From Nitratifractor salsuginis DSM 16511 (lineage in GTDB: Bacteria > Campylobacterota > Campylobacteria > Campylobacterales > Sulfurovaceae): a stretch of DNA of 64,000 nt. The stretch lies in assembly GCF_000186245.1 (NCBI RefSeq), contig NC_014935.1, forward strand, positions 1,302,001 to 1,366,000, given 5' to 3'. The position numbers and the translations under genes were made by a program. The notes under the pieces were generated by a model that was not told the DNA's origin, made no database searches, and was given only the letters and a program-made list of their open reading frames with translations. The first letter of the stretch is position 1. Every line of letters begins with the position of its first letter. Below are positions 53,335-62,115 of the stretch, piece by piece.

Positions 53335-55734
53335 TTACTTCATACCTGCTTTCGCTCCGGCGTGGAGGAGCTTGTCCATCACCTCCTGGTGCTGCTTGTC
53401 GCTCAGGATGCCGGGAGTCTTGTTGACCTTCTCCCAGAGTTTCCGGTTGGTCATATTCTTGTGGCAGCCCATGCAGACGCCGGTACGCTCCATATTATCA
53501 CGTATATCTTTGTCCAATGCGCGGGAAGCCGGCCAGTGGGAGCCCACGTTGACCAGCTGCTTGCCGGTCTTGCGGTCGACCACCTTGGACCAGTCGAAGT
53601 TCATACCGGGGATCGCCTTGATCTGGATCGTCGTATGCTTGGAGGCGAACTTGCCGGTCGCCAGATCCTGGAGATCCACTTTCAGATCCTTGTCCTGGTC
53701 GGTCAGGAACTGTCCATCCTGGATCCCGTAGCCCAGGGCCTTGGGATTGCTGTGGCAGCTCTCACAGGTCCTTGCTTTGCGGCCGGTGGTGTGGGGCTGG
53801 ACCGGCGACATATCGATGGCGTCGACGATCTGGCCATTGTCCTTGACCCGTGCCTGCTTGTTCAGGGTCACGGTGGAGCCGTCAGGCCCGATGATGGTGT
53901 AGGTCACCTGGCATCCGGGGATGATCGGCGTTACGAGCCCTTCGCCGTTGATTCCAAGGATCGGATCTTCCCAGCGCAGATAGCTGCGGGTCTCGTGGGC
54001 TTTGCCGATCTGCTTCTTCCCTTTGGTTCCCAGGACCGATTCGCTGGTCTCACCGTTGGCGAAGTGGGTACTGCCGCTGGCGATCCAGTCGATCTTGGTC
54101 TTGCCTTTGGTGTAGTCGACCTTCACGTGGCAGCCGTAGCACTGGGGCGCCCAATCGCTGTGGCAGCTGTAGCACTCCAGCTTGTCCATATGCGCCTGGA
54201 TCTCATCCATGGCGACCTTGCCGGCCTCGGACTTGTAGGAGTTTTTCATATGCTTCTCTTTGAGCAGCGGAACCTCCAGATCCTTGCCGCTGGCGAGGTG
54301 GACGATGACCTTGTTGCCTTTTTTGACGACGTTGCCGAAGGGGTTGCCCCGGGCCGTCAGCAGGTAGCCGTCCATCGGCTTGTAGACCGTTCCCTGCCGC
54401 ATCCAGGCGGGGAGCTTCTTGCTCAGTCCGCGAGGGCCTTTCTTGGCGCCCATGGCAAACTCTTTCTCTCCGTAACCCATCTGCAGCTCCCAGGGGAACT
54501 TGCGGGTCGTTCCGTGGCAGTCGCTACACTCGATCTCCACCTGTCCGAGGGTCGAACCGTAGAGCGTGCCGTCTCCGTGCATATCGATGGAGGTGTGGCA
54601 ATCCTGGCAGGTCATGCCGGCTTTGAAGTGCAGATCCTCCTTGATGTGCTTATAGCGCTTGCCGTGAGTCTTGAGCTGGGCCTTGCCGCCGGGCATCAGC
54701 GGCGAACTGTAGGGCTGCTCCATCAGACCCATATAGCTGACACCGATCCGCTTGCCGCGGTTGTGGCAGGAGTTGCAGGTCTCGGGATGGATCCCGCTGA
54801 AGGTCACCCCGGTACTGGGGACATGGACCTTGGCTTTGCGGGTTCCCTGGATCTCGTGCACGAGCAGGTGGCCGTGCTCTTTTTTATCGATGGTGGGATC
54901 ACCCCCCTCGTAGAGCCCCTCGTTCCCGTAGGGGATATGGCATGCCGAACAGCCCATGCCGCGCCAGTCCCCCCGGCCTTTGCGGCCGCGGACCCCGATG
55001 TGGCAGCGCTGACAGTCACTGCGCTGGTAGGTGATCGAAGCGTGATAAGCCACCCGGGCCTGATATGCCTCTTCGCTCTCTCCCGGTTTCCGGGTGAGAT
55101 CGGCCTCACTCTTGGGAGGCATGGGGAGCTGCTTGAGCTCCGTGGGGAACTGGTCGGGATACTTGTCGATCATCGCGACCATGTACTTCTTGTACTCCTT
55201 GGTTCCCCAGGCGGGTTTTTTGCCATCCTCGTCTTTGATGTCATAGTTGGCGAACTTCACCTTCATCGTCGGCTCGGTTCCCCAGGTATGCAGGTTCCCC
55301 TGGATCTTTCCGGCCTCGGTGGCCATCAACGCCTTTTTCATATTGGCGACGGTATCGGCGTGGCAAATCCCGCAAGTCTTGTCCATGATCCAATAACTGC
55401 CCGGATCACGAACAAAGGCGGTCAACGAGCCCGGATGGGCCTTCGGGGCGCCTTTGTGGGCCTCTTCGGCCGTGCCGGCCTTGGGATTTCCTCCGTGACA
55501 GACGACACATCCGCCGCTGTCACCCATCCCTTTGCCCATGGCCACGATCTGTTTCATCATATCCGACTTGGGATCGCGGATCGACTCGATCCCCTGGTGA
55601 CATTTCACACAGCTGTCTCCGCCCGACACACTTTTCGGAGGCGTCATCGTCCCCTTCTCGTGCATCGCGGCGGAGAGCATCATCGTACTCCCTGCGATCG
55701 CGGCTATCAGCGCGATCTTCACATTGCCAACCAT
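53335..55734 (-). CDS. periplasmic dodecaheme cytochrome c
   Basis: The 799-residue protein has a signal peptide (MVGNVKIALIAAIAGSTMMLSAAM) and twelve CxxCH heme sites: CVKCH near residue 42, CVVCH, CGICH, CQRCH, CSACH, CNSCH, CQDCH, CSDCH, the close pair CYSCH/CYGCH, CESCH and CMGCH near the C-terminus. No CX15CH-type site is seen. Heme pairs are separated by long heme-free stretches, one beta-rich (GCQVTYTIIGPDGSTVTLNKQARV). I do not recognise it as NrfA, Hao, MccA or OTR. The start at 55734 has AAAGGAGG upstream. It probably donates or accepts electrons in a periplasmic respiration; the substrate is unknown. Confidence 0.9.
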   Translation of the reverse strand: MVGNVKIALIAAIAGSTMMLSAAMHEKGTMTPPKSVSGGDSCVKCHQGIESIRDPKSDMMKQIVAMGKGMGDSGGCVVCHGGNPKAGTAEEAHKGAPKAHPGSLTAFVRDPGSYWIMDKTCGICHADTVANMKKALMATEAGKIQGNLHTWGTEPTMKVKFANYDIKDEDGKKPAWGTKEYKKYMVAMIDKYPDQFPTELKQLPMPPKSEADLTRKPGESEEAYQARVAYHASITYQRSDCQRCHIGVRGRKGRGDWRGMGCSACHIPYGNEGLYEGGDPTIDKKEHGHLLVHEIQGTRKAKVHVPSTGVTFSGIHPETCNSCHNRGKRIGVSYMGLMEQPYSSPLMPGGKAQLKTHGKRYKHIKEDLHFKAGMTCQDCHTSIDMHGDGTLYGSTLGQVEIECSDCHGTTRKFPWELQMGYGEKEFAMGAKKGPRGLSKKLPAWMRQGTVYKPMDGYLLTARGNPFGNVVKKGNKVIVHLASGKDLEVPLLKEKHMKNSYKSEAGKVAMDEIQAHMDKLECYSCHSDWAPQCYGCHVKVDYTKGKTKIDWIASGSTHFANGETSESVLGTKGKKQIGKAHETRSYLRWEDPILGINGEGLVTPIIPGCQVTYTIIGPDGSTVTLNKQARVKDNGQIVDAIDMSPVQPHTTGRKARTCESCHSNPKALGYGIQDGQFLTDQDKDLKVDLQDLATGKFASKHTTIQIKAIPGMNFDWSKVVDRKTGKQLVNVGSHWPASRALDKDIRDNMERTGVCMGCHKNMTNRKLWEKVNKTPGILSDKQHQEVMDKLLHAGAKAGMK

Positions 55735-55874
55735 CTTTTCCTCCTTTTGGGCTTGAGGACGGAATCCTCTACCCGCCATCATACGTTGATAAAGTGCCCC
55801 CAAAGTGCCGGATCGTTCTAAGAATCGCTTAAAAAAAAACACCTACAATTTGTGGGAAGAGGGGGAAAAGTGAA

Positions 55875-56378
55875 ATGAAACGGATCGTGTTTGCATTGAT
55901 CTTCTGTCTCTACCTGGCAACGGGAGTGGCAAAGGGGGGAGAACTCGCCTGGATGAGCAATCTCGACGATGCCAAAGAGCTGGCACTCCAGGAGAAAAAA
56001 CCGATCATCCTCTTTCTCCACTCCCGACGCTGTTTCTACTGTCCCAAGATGATCGAAGAGGTTTTCCCCGATCCCCAATTGCAGAAATTCCTGAAAGAGA
56101 ATTTCATCCTCCTCTCTTTGGATACCGCCACCGGAAGTGACAGTATTGAAGAGGAGACCGCCGACCAGGCGCCTGAGCGTTTCATCGTGACGATGACACC
56201 GGCTTTTGTCTTCATGGGCCCCAGGGAGGAGAAACTCTACCGCAAAGGGAAAAAACACATGATCATTTACGGATATTGGAAAGCGGACGAATTGATCAAA
56301 TGGGGCAAAGAGGCCCTCAAACGTTTTGACAAACTCTACGGTGATCGCTATGGGAGGAAAAGCAATGAAAAGCCTTGA
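55875..56378 (+). CDS. exported thioredoxin-fold protein (CFYC)
   Basis: The 167-residue protein has a signal peptide (MKRIVFALIFCLYLATGVAKGG) and a thioredoxin fold of DUF255/thioredoxin-7 type: KKPIILFLHSRRCFYCPKMIEEVF with the CFYC redox pair near residue 53, and VTMTPAFVFM with the cis-Pro. It is divergent from the dodecaheme gene across a 140-bp region and overlaps the monoheme cytochrome gene by 14 bp. A role in heme-site reduction for the cluster is inferred from context. Confidence 0.85.
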   Translation: MKRIVFALIFCLYLATGVAKGGELAWMSNLDDAKELALQEKKPIILFLHSRRCFYCPKMIEEVFPDPQLQKFLKENFILLSLDTATGSDSIEEETADQAPERFIVTMTPAFVFMGPREEKLYRKGKKHMIIYGYWKADELIKWGKEALKRFDKLYGDRYGRKSNEKP

Positions 56379-56748
56379 GGGTTTTCCCGCCGGACGATTC
56401 TTACCGGCTGTGTCACTGGCCCTTTTGCTGACCGGCACGATCACCCAGGCCCGCCCCCGAGGAACACATGTCGTCAAAGAGAAGATCGGGCAACAGTATT
56501 ACCTCAAAGCCTGCTCCGCCTGCCACGGTGCCGGCAAGCTCGGCGGCAATATGGCGACACAGGCGGAGTGGAAAGAACTCCTGGACCATCACGCCAAAGA
56601 GCTGATCGAGCTCCACGAGGGTGAAGAGAATACGACGGAGGTCATCAAATACCTCAAAAGCCCCCGATTCGGGAAAGAGCATGATCGTCTTTTGAAATTT
56701 CTGCAGGAGTTCGCCAATGATTCGGAGAGCATTCCTACCTGTTATTAG
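56365..56748 (+). CDS. small monoheme cytochrome c
   Basis: A 127-residue exported protein with a signal peptide (FLPAVSLALLLTGTITQA) and one heme site in YYLKACSACHGAGKLGGNMATQAEW near residue 50. It resembles small class I cytochromes of Campylobacterota in which a Met further on is the sixth ligand (candidate in GGNMAT). The ATG at 56365 gives the signal peptide; GGGAGGAAAAGC lies upstream. It overlaps both neighbouring genes, so is translated as part of the operon. It may shuttle electrons to or from the dodecaheme protein. Confidence 0.85.
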   Translation: MKSLEGFPAGRFLPAVSLALLLTGTITQARPRGTHVVKEKIGQQYYLKACSACHGAGKLGGNMATQAEWKELLDHHAKELIELHEGEENTTEVIKYLKSPRFGKEHDRLLKFLQEFANDSESIPTCY

Positions 56749-57325
56749 CGCTCTTCTCCTCCAGGCTGGGGGGAGGGGCGAGTGCCCGGACGATTACACT
56801 CCGGCCTCTTTCGAAGAGGCCTCCGATGAACTGCTCGACTTCGTCGATGAATATTTCACCGATGCCAAACTCCCTTTTCTCCCCAGCAAAAGCGACCTGA
56901 AACGGCTGGGACTCGTCCGAATCAAACCCGGCCTTTACCAGCGGCCCGATGCCATGATCCAAAGCGGCCGCAGGAGGTATCCCTACCGCTCCGGTATCTG
57001 GCGGGTGGAATTCCCCGGTGAGGGGATCACGATCGTGCATCTGCTTCTGAAAGAACCGCGGCAGCTCTCTGAGAGCGAAGCCTTCAATACCATCAACGAC
57101 AGTGTCGGAGACCTGTTTGCGGATTATGACAACCGGGCATACATCCTGCGGATGCTGCCTGAAGATGTGCGACAAAAAGTCGGTGACAAATACATCACTC
57201 TGAACGTCCACGTTTACGGCGTGCGCGACGATGCCACCGAGCTCAATACGACGGTGGCGGATTATATCCTGACCGATTACAGTAAACTGGTCGGAAAATA
57301 TTTGGAGTGTGTGAAAAAACCATGA
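56717..57325 (+). CDS. exported hypothetical protein
   Basis: The 202-residue protein has a weak signal peptide (MIRRAFLPVISALLLQAGG), then a globular domain with no name I know. Conserved-looking stretches are GLVRIKPGLYQRPDAMIQSGRRRYPYRSGIWRVEF and DVRQKVGDKYITLNVHVYGVRDD. Two Cys (GECPDDY, LECVKKP) bracket the mature chain and could pair. It overlaps the cytochrome gene by 32 bp and the response regulator by 4 bp. Its position suggests a sensor accessory or cytochrome partner. Confidence 0.65.
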   Translation: MIRRAFLPVISALLLQAGGRGECPDDYTPASFEEASDELLDFVDEYFTDAKLPFLPSKSDLKRLGLVRIKPGLYQRPDAMIQSGRRRYPYRSGIWRVEFPGEGITIVHLLLKEPRQLSESEAFNTINDSVGDLFADYDNRAYILRMLPEDVRQKVGDKYITLNVHVYGVRDDATELNTTVADYILTDYSKLVGKYLECVKKP

Positions 57326-57972
57326 AACTTTTGCTTTTGGAAGACGACCCCATCATCGCCGAACAGATCCGGAATTATTTCGAGCTCTTCGATCATCGCG
57401 TCGATCACTACAGCGACGGGGCACAGCTCCTCGACGAAGCCAACCCCGCCCATTACGACATCATGCTGCTGGATATCAACACCCCGGGTCTCAACGGCAT
57501 CGAAGTGCTCCGAAGCTTCCGGGATCTTTCCATCGACACTCCGGCCATCTTCATTACCGCGATGAGCGACCTGGATTACCTCAAGCAGGCTTACCGTTTC
57601 GGCTGCAACGATTACGTCCGCAAACCCTTCGACATCGAGGAGCTGGAGATCCGCATCGAACACCTGGTCAAGGGGCGAACCGAGCGCTGGATCGCCGTCA
57701 CCGAGCGCTACCGCTTCGATATGAAGAACGAGCGTCTTTTCGACGGTGAGCGCGAAGTTCCCCTGGGACGCAAAGAGCGGCAGCTACTTCATCTCCTGCT
57801 CAAAAACCGTGGCCATATCGTCAGCAAAGAGCGTATCAAAGATTATCTCTGGGAAGATCAGGAGGTCTGCGACAATACCCTGCGCACGACCATGAAAAAA
57901 CTGCGCGACAAGCTGGAAGAGAATTTCATCGACAACCTTCGCGGAGTCGGCTACCGGATCCGCCATGCCTGA
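57322..57972 (+). CDS. OmpR-type response regulator
   Basis: The 216-residue regulator has a complete receiver: acidic EDD near residue 8, phosphoacceptor Asp in IMLLDINTPG near residue 51, Thr in ITAMS and Lys in VRKPFD. A winged helix follows (LGRKERQLLHLLLKNRGHIVSKERI, TLRTTMKKLRDKL, GVGYRIR). The ATG at 57322 overlaps the preceding stop. It overlaps the kinase gene by 8 bp. It probably controls the divergent cytochrome/CcsBA operons around 55735-55874. Confidence 0.95.
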   Translation: MKLLLLEDDPIIAEQIRNYFELFDHRVDHYSDGAQLLDEANPAHYDIMLLDINTPGLNGIEVLRSFRDLSIDTPAIFITAMSDLDYLKQAYRFGCNDYVRKPFDIEELEIRIEHLVKGRTERWIAVTERYRFDMKNERLFDGEREVPLGRKERQLLHLLLKNRGHIVSKERIKDYLWEDQEVCDNTLRTTMKKLRDKLEENFIDNLRGVGYRIRHA

Positions 57973-59776
57973 GCCCCGCCCCATCAGCCGCCGGAAGTTC
58001 ACGACCGTTCTGGCCCTCTCATTTTTCATCTACGGCATCCTGCTGATGCTGAGTTTCTACCTTTTCAGCCACTGGCTCATCGACAAAAAGGAGCGGGAGA
58101 AATTCCGATCCGAGGTGACGCTCGAGGCAGCCAACAAAGAGCGTTTCCTCAATCTCTACCTGACCCATCTCTCCCGCAGCCTTCGCTCCATCGCCTACAA
58201 TCCCTATTTTATGAGCTACGTCGTCGATCCGAAATACCTCAACTCGGCGGAGTTCCTCTTCCTCACCATTATGCTCGAGCACGATGACTATATGCAGCTG
58301 CGTTTTCTCGGGGCCGACGGCAAAGAGCGCCTGCGTTTCGACCGGGACAGTCCGGAGGGCTACCCCTACAAAGTCGGCAAACTCCAGGACAAATCCAAAC
58401 GCTACTATTTCTATGAGACCGCCAGGCTCAAAGAGGGCGAAATCCATACCTCCAAGATCGATTACAACATCGAGAACGGCAAAGTCGTCCACCCCATCGT
58501 TCCGGTCTTCCGGGTCTCCACTCCCATCTATTTCGAAGGAAAATTCAAAGGGGTGCTGACCATCAACACCTTTGCCCAGAAGATCATCGAGCTTTTCACC
58601 AGCTCCCCCATCTTCGATACGATCATCTTCGACAAAGACGGCTACGTCATCTACGCCGAAGGGAAATTCTACGACAGAAAATACCAACCCAAAAAGCTCA
58701 CAGAGATCCTCCCCCTACCTCCCGGGAAACTTCCCCGAAAACTCTCCGACGAATACCTCTCGGAGAAGCACCGCTTCTACGTCAAAGCGATGCCGATGGG
58801 AACCCGCACCCTCTATGTCGCCTACCGACTCAAACCCGGCACCGCCCTGACCCTGAAAAAAGAGGATTACCAGGCGGCGGGGATTATGCTCCTCCTCCTG
58901 ATCCTTCTCGCTCTGCCTCTCTCCTGGCTCCTGGCCCGCCCCACGGAGCATATGTTCGAGATCGTCGCCCGGCAGCGTCAGGAGCTCGAAGAGTTCAGCC
59001 ACACCCTCGAAGATCGGGTCCGGGAAAAGACCGAGGAAAATGCCCGCAAAGACCGTCTCATCATCCACCAGGCCCGCCTGGCCGAGCTGGGAGAGATGAT
59101 CGGCAACATCGCCCACCAGTGGCGCCACCCCCTCACCCGCCTGAGCCTGATCCTCCAGAATCTCAAAGCGCTCAACAAAAAAGACCGCCTGGACAAAGAG
59201 CAGCTCGAAAAAATGTTGAGCATCGCCAACGAACAGATCTTTTTTATGTCCGACACCATCGAGAATTTCCGCAACTTCTACCGACCGGCTACCGAAGCGG
59301 AGAACTTCAGCGTCAAAGAGGCTTATACCAAGGTTATGGAGATCGTCGGCTATGACCTGAAGCATAAGAACATCTCTATAGAGTACCTGGAGAATGAAAG
59401 AGTCGAGCTTCACGGAATGATGACCCAGTTCGCCCAGGTCTTTCTCAATCTCATTGTCAATGCCCGAGACGCTCTGATGGAGCGGGAGATCCCCGACCCG
59501 CGAATCCGCATCGAGGTCCGATGTGAAAAGGATGAACTGAAGATCGAACTCTCCGACAATGCAGGAGGGATCCCGGAGGAGCACCTGGAGAAGATCTTCG
59601 AACCCTATTTCAGTACCAAGCGGGAAAAAGGAACCGGAGTCGGTCTCTACATGGTCAAAACCATCATCGAAGAGAAATACGGCGGCAGTGTGAAGGTGGA
59701 AAATACGAGGGAGGGAGCACGCTTTACTCTGACGATCCCCCTCCCGCAAAAAGGACGGGGAGCATCCGACGAATGA
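57965..59776 (+). CDS. Cache-type sensor histidine kinase
   Basis: The 603-residue inner-membrane kinase has a first span (TTVLALSFFIYGILLMLSFYLF), a long periplasmic Cache-like sensor (about residues 40-290), a second span (GIMLLLLILLALPLSWLLA), a coiled-coil stretch, and the kinase core. The phosphoacceptor is GNIAHQWRHPLTRLSLI near residue 382, a form common in Campylobacterota. ATP-lid motifs follow: NLIVNARDAL (N), DNAGGIP (G1), GTGVGLYMVK (G2). It pairs with the upstream regulator. The signal is unknown. Confidence 0.94.
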   Translation: MPEPRPISRRKFTTVLALSFFIYGILLMLSFYLFSHWLIDKKEREKFRSEVTLEAANKERFLNLYLTHLSRSLRSIAYNPYFMSYVVDPKYLNSAEFLFLTIMLEHDDYMQLRFLGADGKERLRFDRDSPEGYPYKVGKLQDKSKRYYFYETARLKEGEIHTSKIDYNIENGKVVHPIVPVFRVSTPIYFEGKFKGVLTINTFAQKIIELFTSSPIFDTIIFDKDGYVIYAEGKFYDRKYQPKKLTEILPLPPGKLPRKLSDEYLSEKHRFYVKAMPMGTRTLYVAYRLKPGTALTLKKEDYQAAGIMLLLLILLALPLSWLLARPTEHMFEIVARQRQELEEFSHTLEDRVREKTEENARKDRLIIHQARLAELGEMIGNIAHQWRHPLTRLSLILQNLKALNKKDRLDKEQLEKMLSIANEQIFFMSDTIENFRNFYRPATEAENFSVKEAYTKVMEIVGYDLKHKNISIEYLENERVELHGMMTQFAQVFLNLIVNARDALMEREIPDPRIRIEVRCEKDELKIELSDNAGGIPEEHLEKIFEPYFSTKREKGTGVGLYMVKTIIEEKYGGSVKVENTREGARFTLTIPLPQKGRGASDE

Positions 59777-59786
59777 TCTGAATGGA

Positions 59787-61085
59787 CTATTTTTCCTCCA
59801 GGCGGATCCGCACGCTGGCCTCGTGAGCCGTCAATCCTTCGGTATGGGCCAAGAGAGCACAGGCATCGCCGAGCTCCCGCACCCCCGCTTCGGTCATCAT
59901 AATCAGAGAGGATTTTTTGAGGAAATGCTCCACGCTCAGAGGTGAATAGAACTTCGCCGTGCCTCCGGTGGGCAGGGTATGGTTGGGCCCGGCGATGTAG
60001 TCGCCGATGGGTTCGGGGGTGTAGTGGCCCAGAAAGATGGCGCCGGCGTGTTTGATGCTCCCCAGAAGCTCCATAGGCGAGGCGGTCATCACCTCCAGGT
60101 GCTCCGGGGCGATCTGGTTCATCAGGTCTATGGCTTCGGCCATATCGGAGGTGACGATAATGGCTCCCCGCTCCTCGATCGATTTGCGCGCGATCGCTTC
60201 ACGCTCCAGCTTCGAGAGCGCTTTTTCCACTTCGTCCACGACCCTCTTGGCCAGCTCCGCATCGTCGGTGATGAGAATGGAGCTGGCCATCTCGTCGTGC
60301 TCGGCCTGGCTGAGCAGGTCCATCGCCACCCAATCGGGACGGGCACTGCCATCGGCCAGGATCCCGATTTCGCTGGGGCCGGCGATCATATCGATATTGA
60401 CTTCGCCGTAGACCAGCTTTTTGGCCGTCGCCACGAAGATATTGCCGGGGCCGGTGATCACATCTACCTTGGGGATGGTTTCGGTGCCGTAAGCCATCGC
60501 CCCGATGGCCGAAGCGCCGCCGACTTTGAAGACCTTTTTGATGCCGCAGAGATGACAGGCCGCCAGCAGGAGCACATTGATCTCGTTATCGGGTGTGGGG
60601 GTGCAGACCACGATCTCTTCGACCCCCGCCACGATCGCCGGCACGGCATTCATCAGCAGAGAGCTGGGATAAGCCGCCTTGCCGCCGGGGATATAGAGCC
60701 CTGCCCGGTCTACCGGTGTGACCTTCTGCCCCAGCATCGAGCCGTTTTTCTCATACTCGAACCAGGATTTGGGCAGGAGTTTCTCGTGATAAGCCTTGAT
60801 CCGATCATAGGCCAGGTGCAGGGCATCGCGAAGCTCGGGGGCGATCGCTTCGTAGGCCATAGCCATCTCCGCGGGATCGACCTGCAAGGCCGCGTCGTCG
60901 GCAGGCTCCCAGCGGTCAAACCGGGCGATATGCCGGCGCAGAGCGGCGTTGCCCTCCTCGCGGATCTCTTTGAGCAGAGCGGCCACCGTCTCGGTCACCT
61001 GGTCGATATCCATGGCTCCGCGTCCCAGCAACTCTTCGAAAATCTCCGGGAAACGCTCATCCTTGCTGTTATAAATCTTCATCAC
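59787..61085 (-). CDS. hisD: histidinol dehydrogenase
   Basis: HisD oxidises histidinol to histidine in two NAD steps. The 432-residue enzyme contains TPVDRAGLYIPGGKAAYPSS near residue 120, NAD/Zn region GPGNIFVATAKK, the Zn-binding LLSQAEHDEMA near residue 257, and GPNHTLPTGGTAKFYSPLSVEHF near residue 365. It is convergent with the kinase gene (10 bp apart) and coupled by ATGA to the upstream PLP gene. Other his genes are absent here, as is usual for dispersed his genes in this group. Confidence 0.96.
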   Translation of the reverse strand: MMKIYNSKDERFPEIFEELLGRGAMDIDQVTETVAALLKEIREEGNAALRRHIARFDRWEPADDAALQVDPAEMAMAYEAIAPELRDALHLAYDRIKAYHEKLLPKSWFEYEKNGSMLGQKVTPVDRAGLYIPGGKAAYPSSLLMNAVPAIVAGVEEIVVCTPTPDNEINVLLLAACHLCGIKKVFKVGGASAIGAMAYGTETIPKVDVITGPGNIFVATAKKLVYGEVNIDMIAGPSEIGILADGSARPDWVAMDLLSQAEHDEMASSILITDDAELAKRVVDEVEKALSKLEREAIARKSIEERGAIIVTSDMAEAIDLMNQIAPEHLEVMTASPMELLGSIKHAGAIFLGHYTPEPIGDYIAGPNHTLPTGGTAKFYSPLSVEHFLKKSSLIMMTEAGVRELGDACALLAHTEGLTAHEASVRIRLEEK

Positions 61086-62008
61086 TTCTCTCCACAGTTT
61101 TCTTTTTCAAGATCGGGGAATTTTCTCCGGTAGCGCGGCAGCATACTTTCGTTGCCTTTGAGCCCGCCCTGATGGAGATAGAGCAGCGCCCCATCCAGGT
61201 CCTCACGGTATTGCAACAACGTCTGCCATCCTTTGGGATCGTAGAGCAGGTCGAAGACCACCCCCGTCTGTCGATACAATTCTAGCCAAAGTTGGTAAAA
61301 CTCCCGGTAGAGCTTGCCGAAGTGATATTTCCTGGGCAGATCAACGATCCGGGGCCACAAATCCTCATCCGGCTCAAGCATGGCAAACTGTTTGCGCAGA
61401 TATCGGGCATCTCCCACACAGGGAACGGTGACGACTTTCGTCGTCAGATCTGAGCGTTGAGTGTTGAGCGTTGAGAAAGATTTATTGAGATAGAGTGCGG
61501 TGGTGCCGGTGCCGGAGGGGAGAAAGACGGTCAGCTTTTCAATGCCGTTTTCACGCTGCCACTGCGATATCTCCCCCGCCAGAAGGGCGATCCCTTCCTC
61601 GGCTTCGGGCTGACGCCCTCCCTCTTCGACAAAGAGTGTCTCTTCCCCGAATTTCTCATTTCTCATTTCTATTTTCTCATTAAAAACTGCTCCGTTCTCC
61701 AGCGCCGCCCGGTAATTCCCCACGGGATGCTCCCGCAAATACCCGGGGATGTGATCGACATAGTAGTGAAATTCCCAACCCCGCATCTTCGCCAGGACCG
61801 AGAGGGAGTACATCGCGTTGGATTGTACGGAGCCGTAGGAGACCACACGCTTTATCCGGGGCAGATCGGCCCGGAGCCAGTGATGAAACTTGCGAGCTTT
61901 GTTCCCGGAAAAATCGGGATGGATCAGATCATCCCGCTTCAGGTAGAAATGCTTTCCCTCAATGACAATCGATTCAACCGGAGTGGGTGCAGCAAGTTCC
62001 AACTCCAT
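61082..62008 (-). CDS. PLP-dependent ACC deaminase/D-cysteine desulfhydrase family protein
   Basis: The 308-residue protein is a fold-type II PLP enzyme: the Schiff-base Lys is in PDFSGNKARKFHHW near residue 38, then SYGSVQSNAMYSLS, and the phosphate loop FLPSGTGTTALY. It resembles 1-aminocyclopropane-1-carboxylate deaminase and D-cysteine desulfhydrase; which reaction occurs is not clear. Two segments look repeat-derived: NEKIEMRNEKF near residue 111 and STLNTQRSDLT near residue 177. Their DNA matches the intergenic low-complexity vocabulary in frame. It overlaps hisD by 4 bp. Confidence 0.85.
   Translation of the reverse strand: MELELAAPTPVESIVIEGKHFYLKRDDLIHPDFSGNKARKFHHWLRADLPRIKRVVSYGSVQSNAMYSLSVLAKMRGWEFHYYVDHIPGYLREHPVGNYRAALENGAVFNEKIEMRNEKFGEETLFVEEGGRQPEAEEGIALLAGEISQWQRENGIEKLTVFLPSGTGTTALYLNKSFSTLNTQRSDLTTKVVTVPCVGDARYLRKQFAMLEPDEDLWPRIVDLPRKYHFGKLYREFYQLWLELYRQTGVVFDLLYDPKGWQTLLQYREDLDGALLYLHQGGLKGNESMLPRYRRKFPDLEKENCGEK
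61440..61485. repeat. in-frame low-complexity block (GAGCGTTGAGTGTT words)
   Basis: TCTGAGCGTTGAGTGTTGAGCGTTGAG lies inside the PLP gene and encodes the Ser/Thr/Gln-rich insert after TTALYLNK. It uses near-tandem permuted words like the intergenic blocks and keeps the frame. Confidence 0.6.
61645..61685. repeat. in-frame low-complexity block (CATTTCT words)
   Basis: TTCTCATTTCTCATTTCTATTTTCTCATT lies inside the PLP gene. The same string of words is found between sufD and sufE at about 22271-22302. It encodes NEKIEMRNEKF. Confidence 0.65.
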
Positions 62009-62115
62009 ACAAATCCCCCCACACTGGGCACTATGAAAGGACCCGACCTATACTTTAGATTTCTGTCGTATAATACCTCATTTTCCAGACTATAAAAGAG
62101 AAGGATAAGCAACAG

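Noticed and set aside
53335-55734. MccA-type sulfite reductase or octaheme hydroxylamine oxidoreductase
   Set aside because: There are twelve CxxCH sites, no CX15CH, and no residues I could tie to Hao or MccA; the associated Fe-S and NrfD-like genes are absent.
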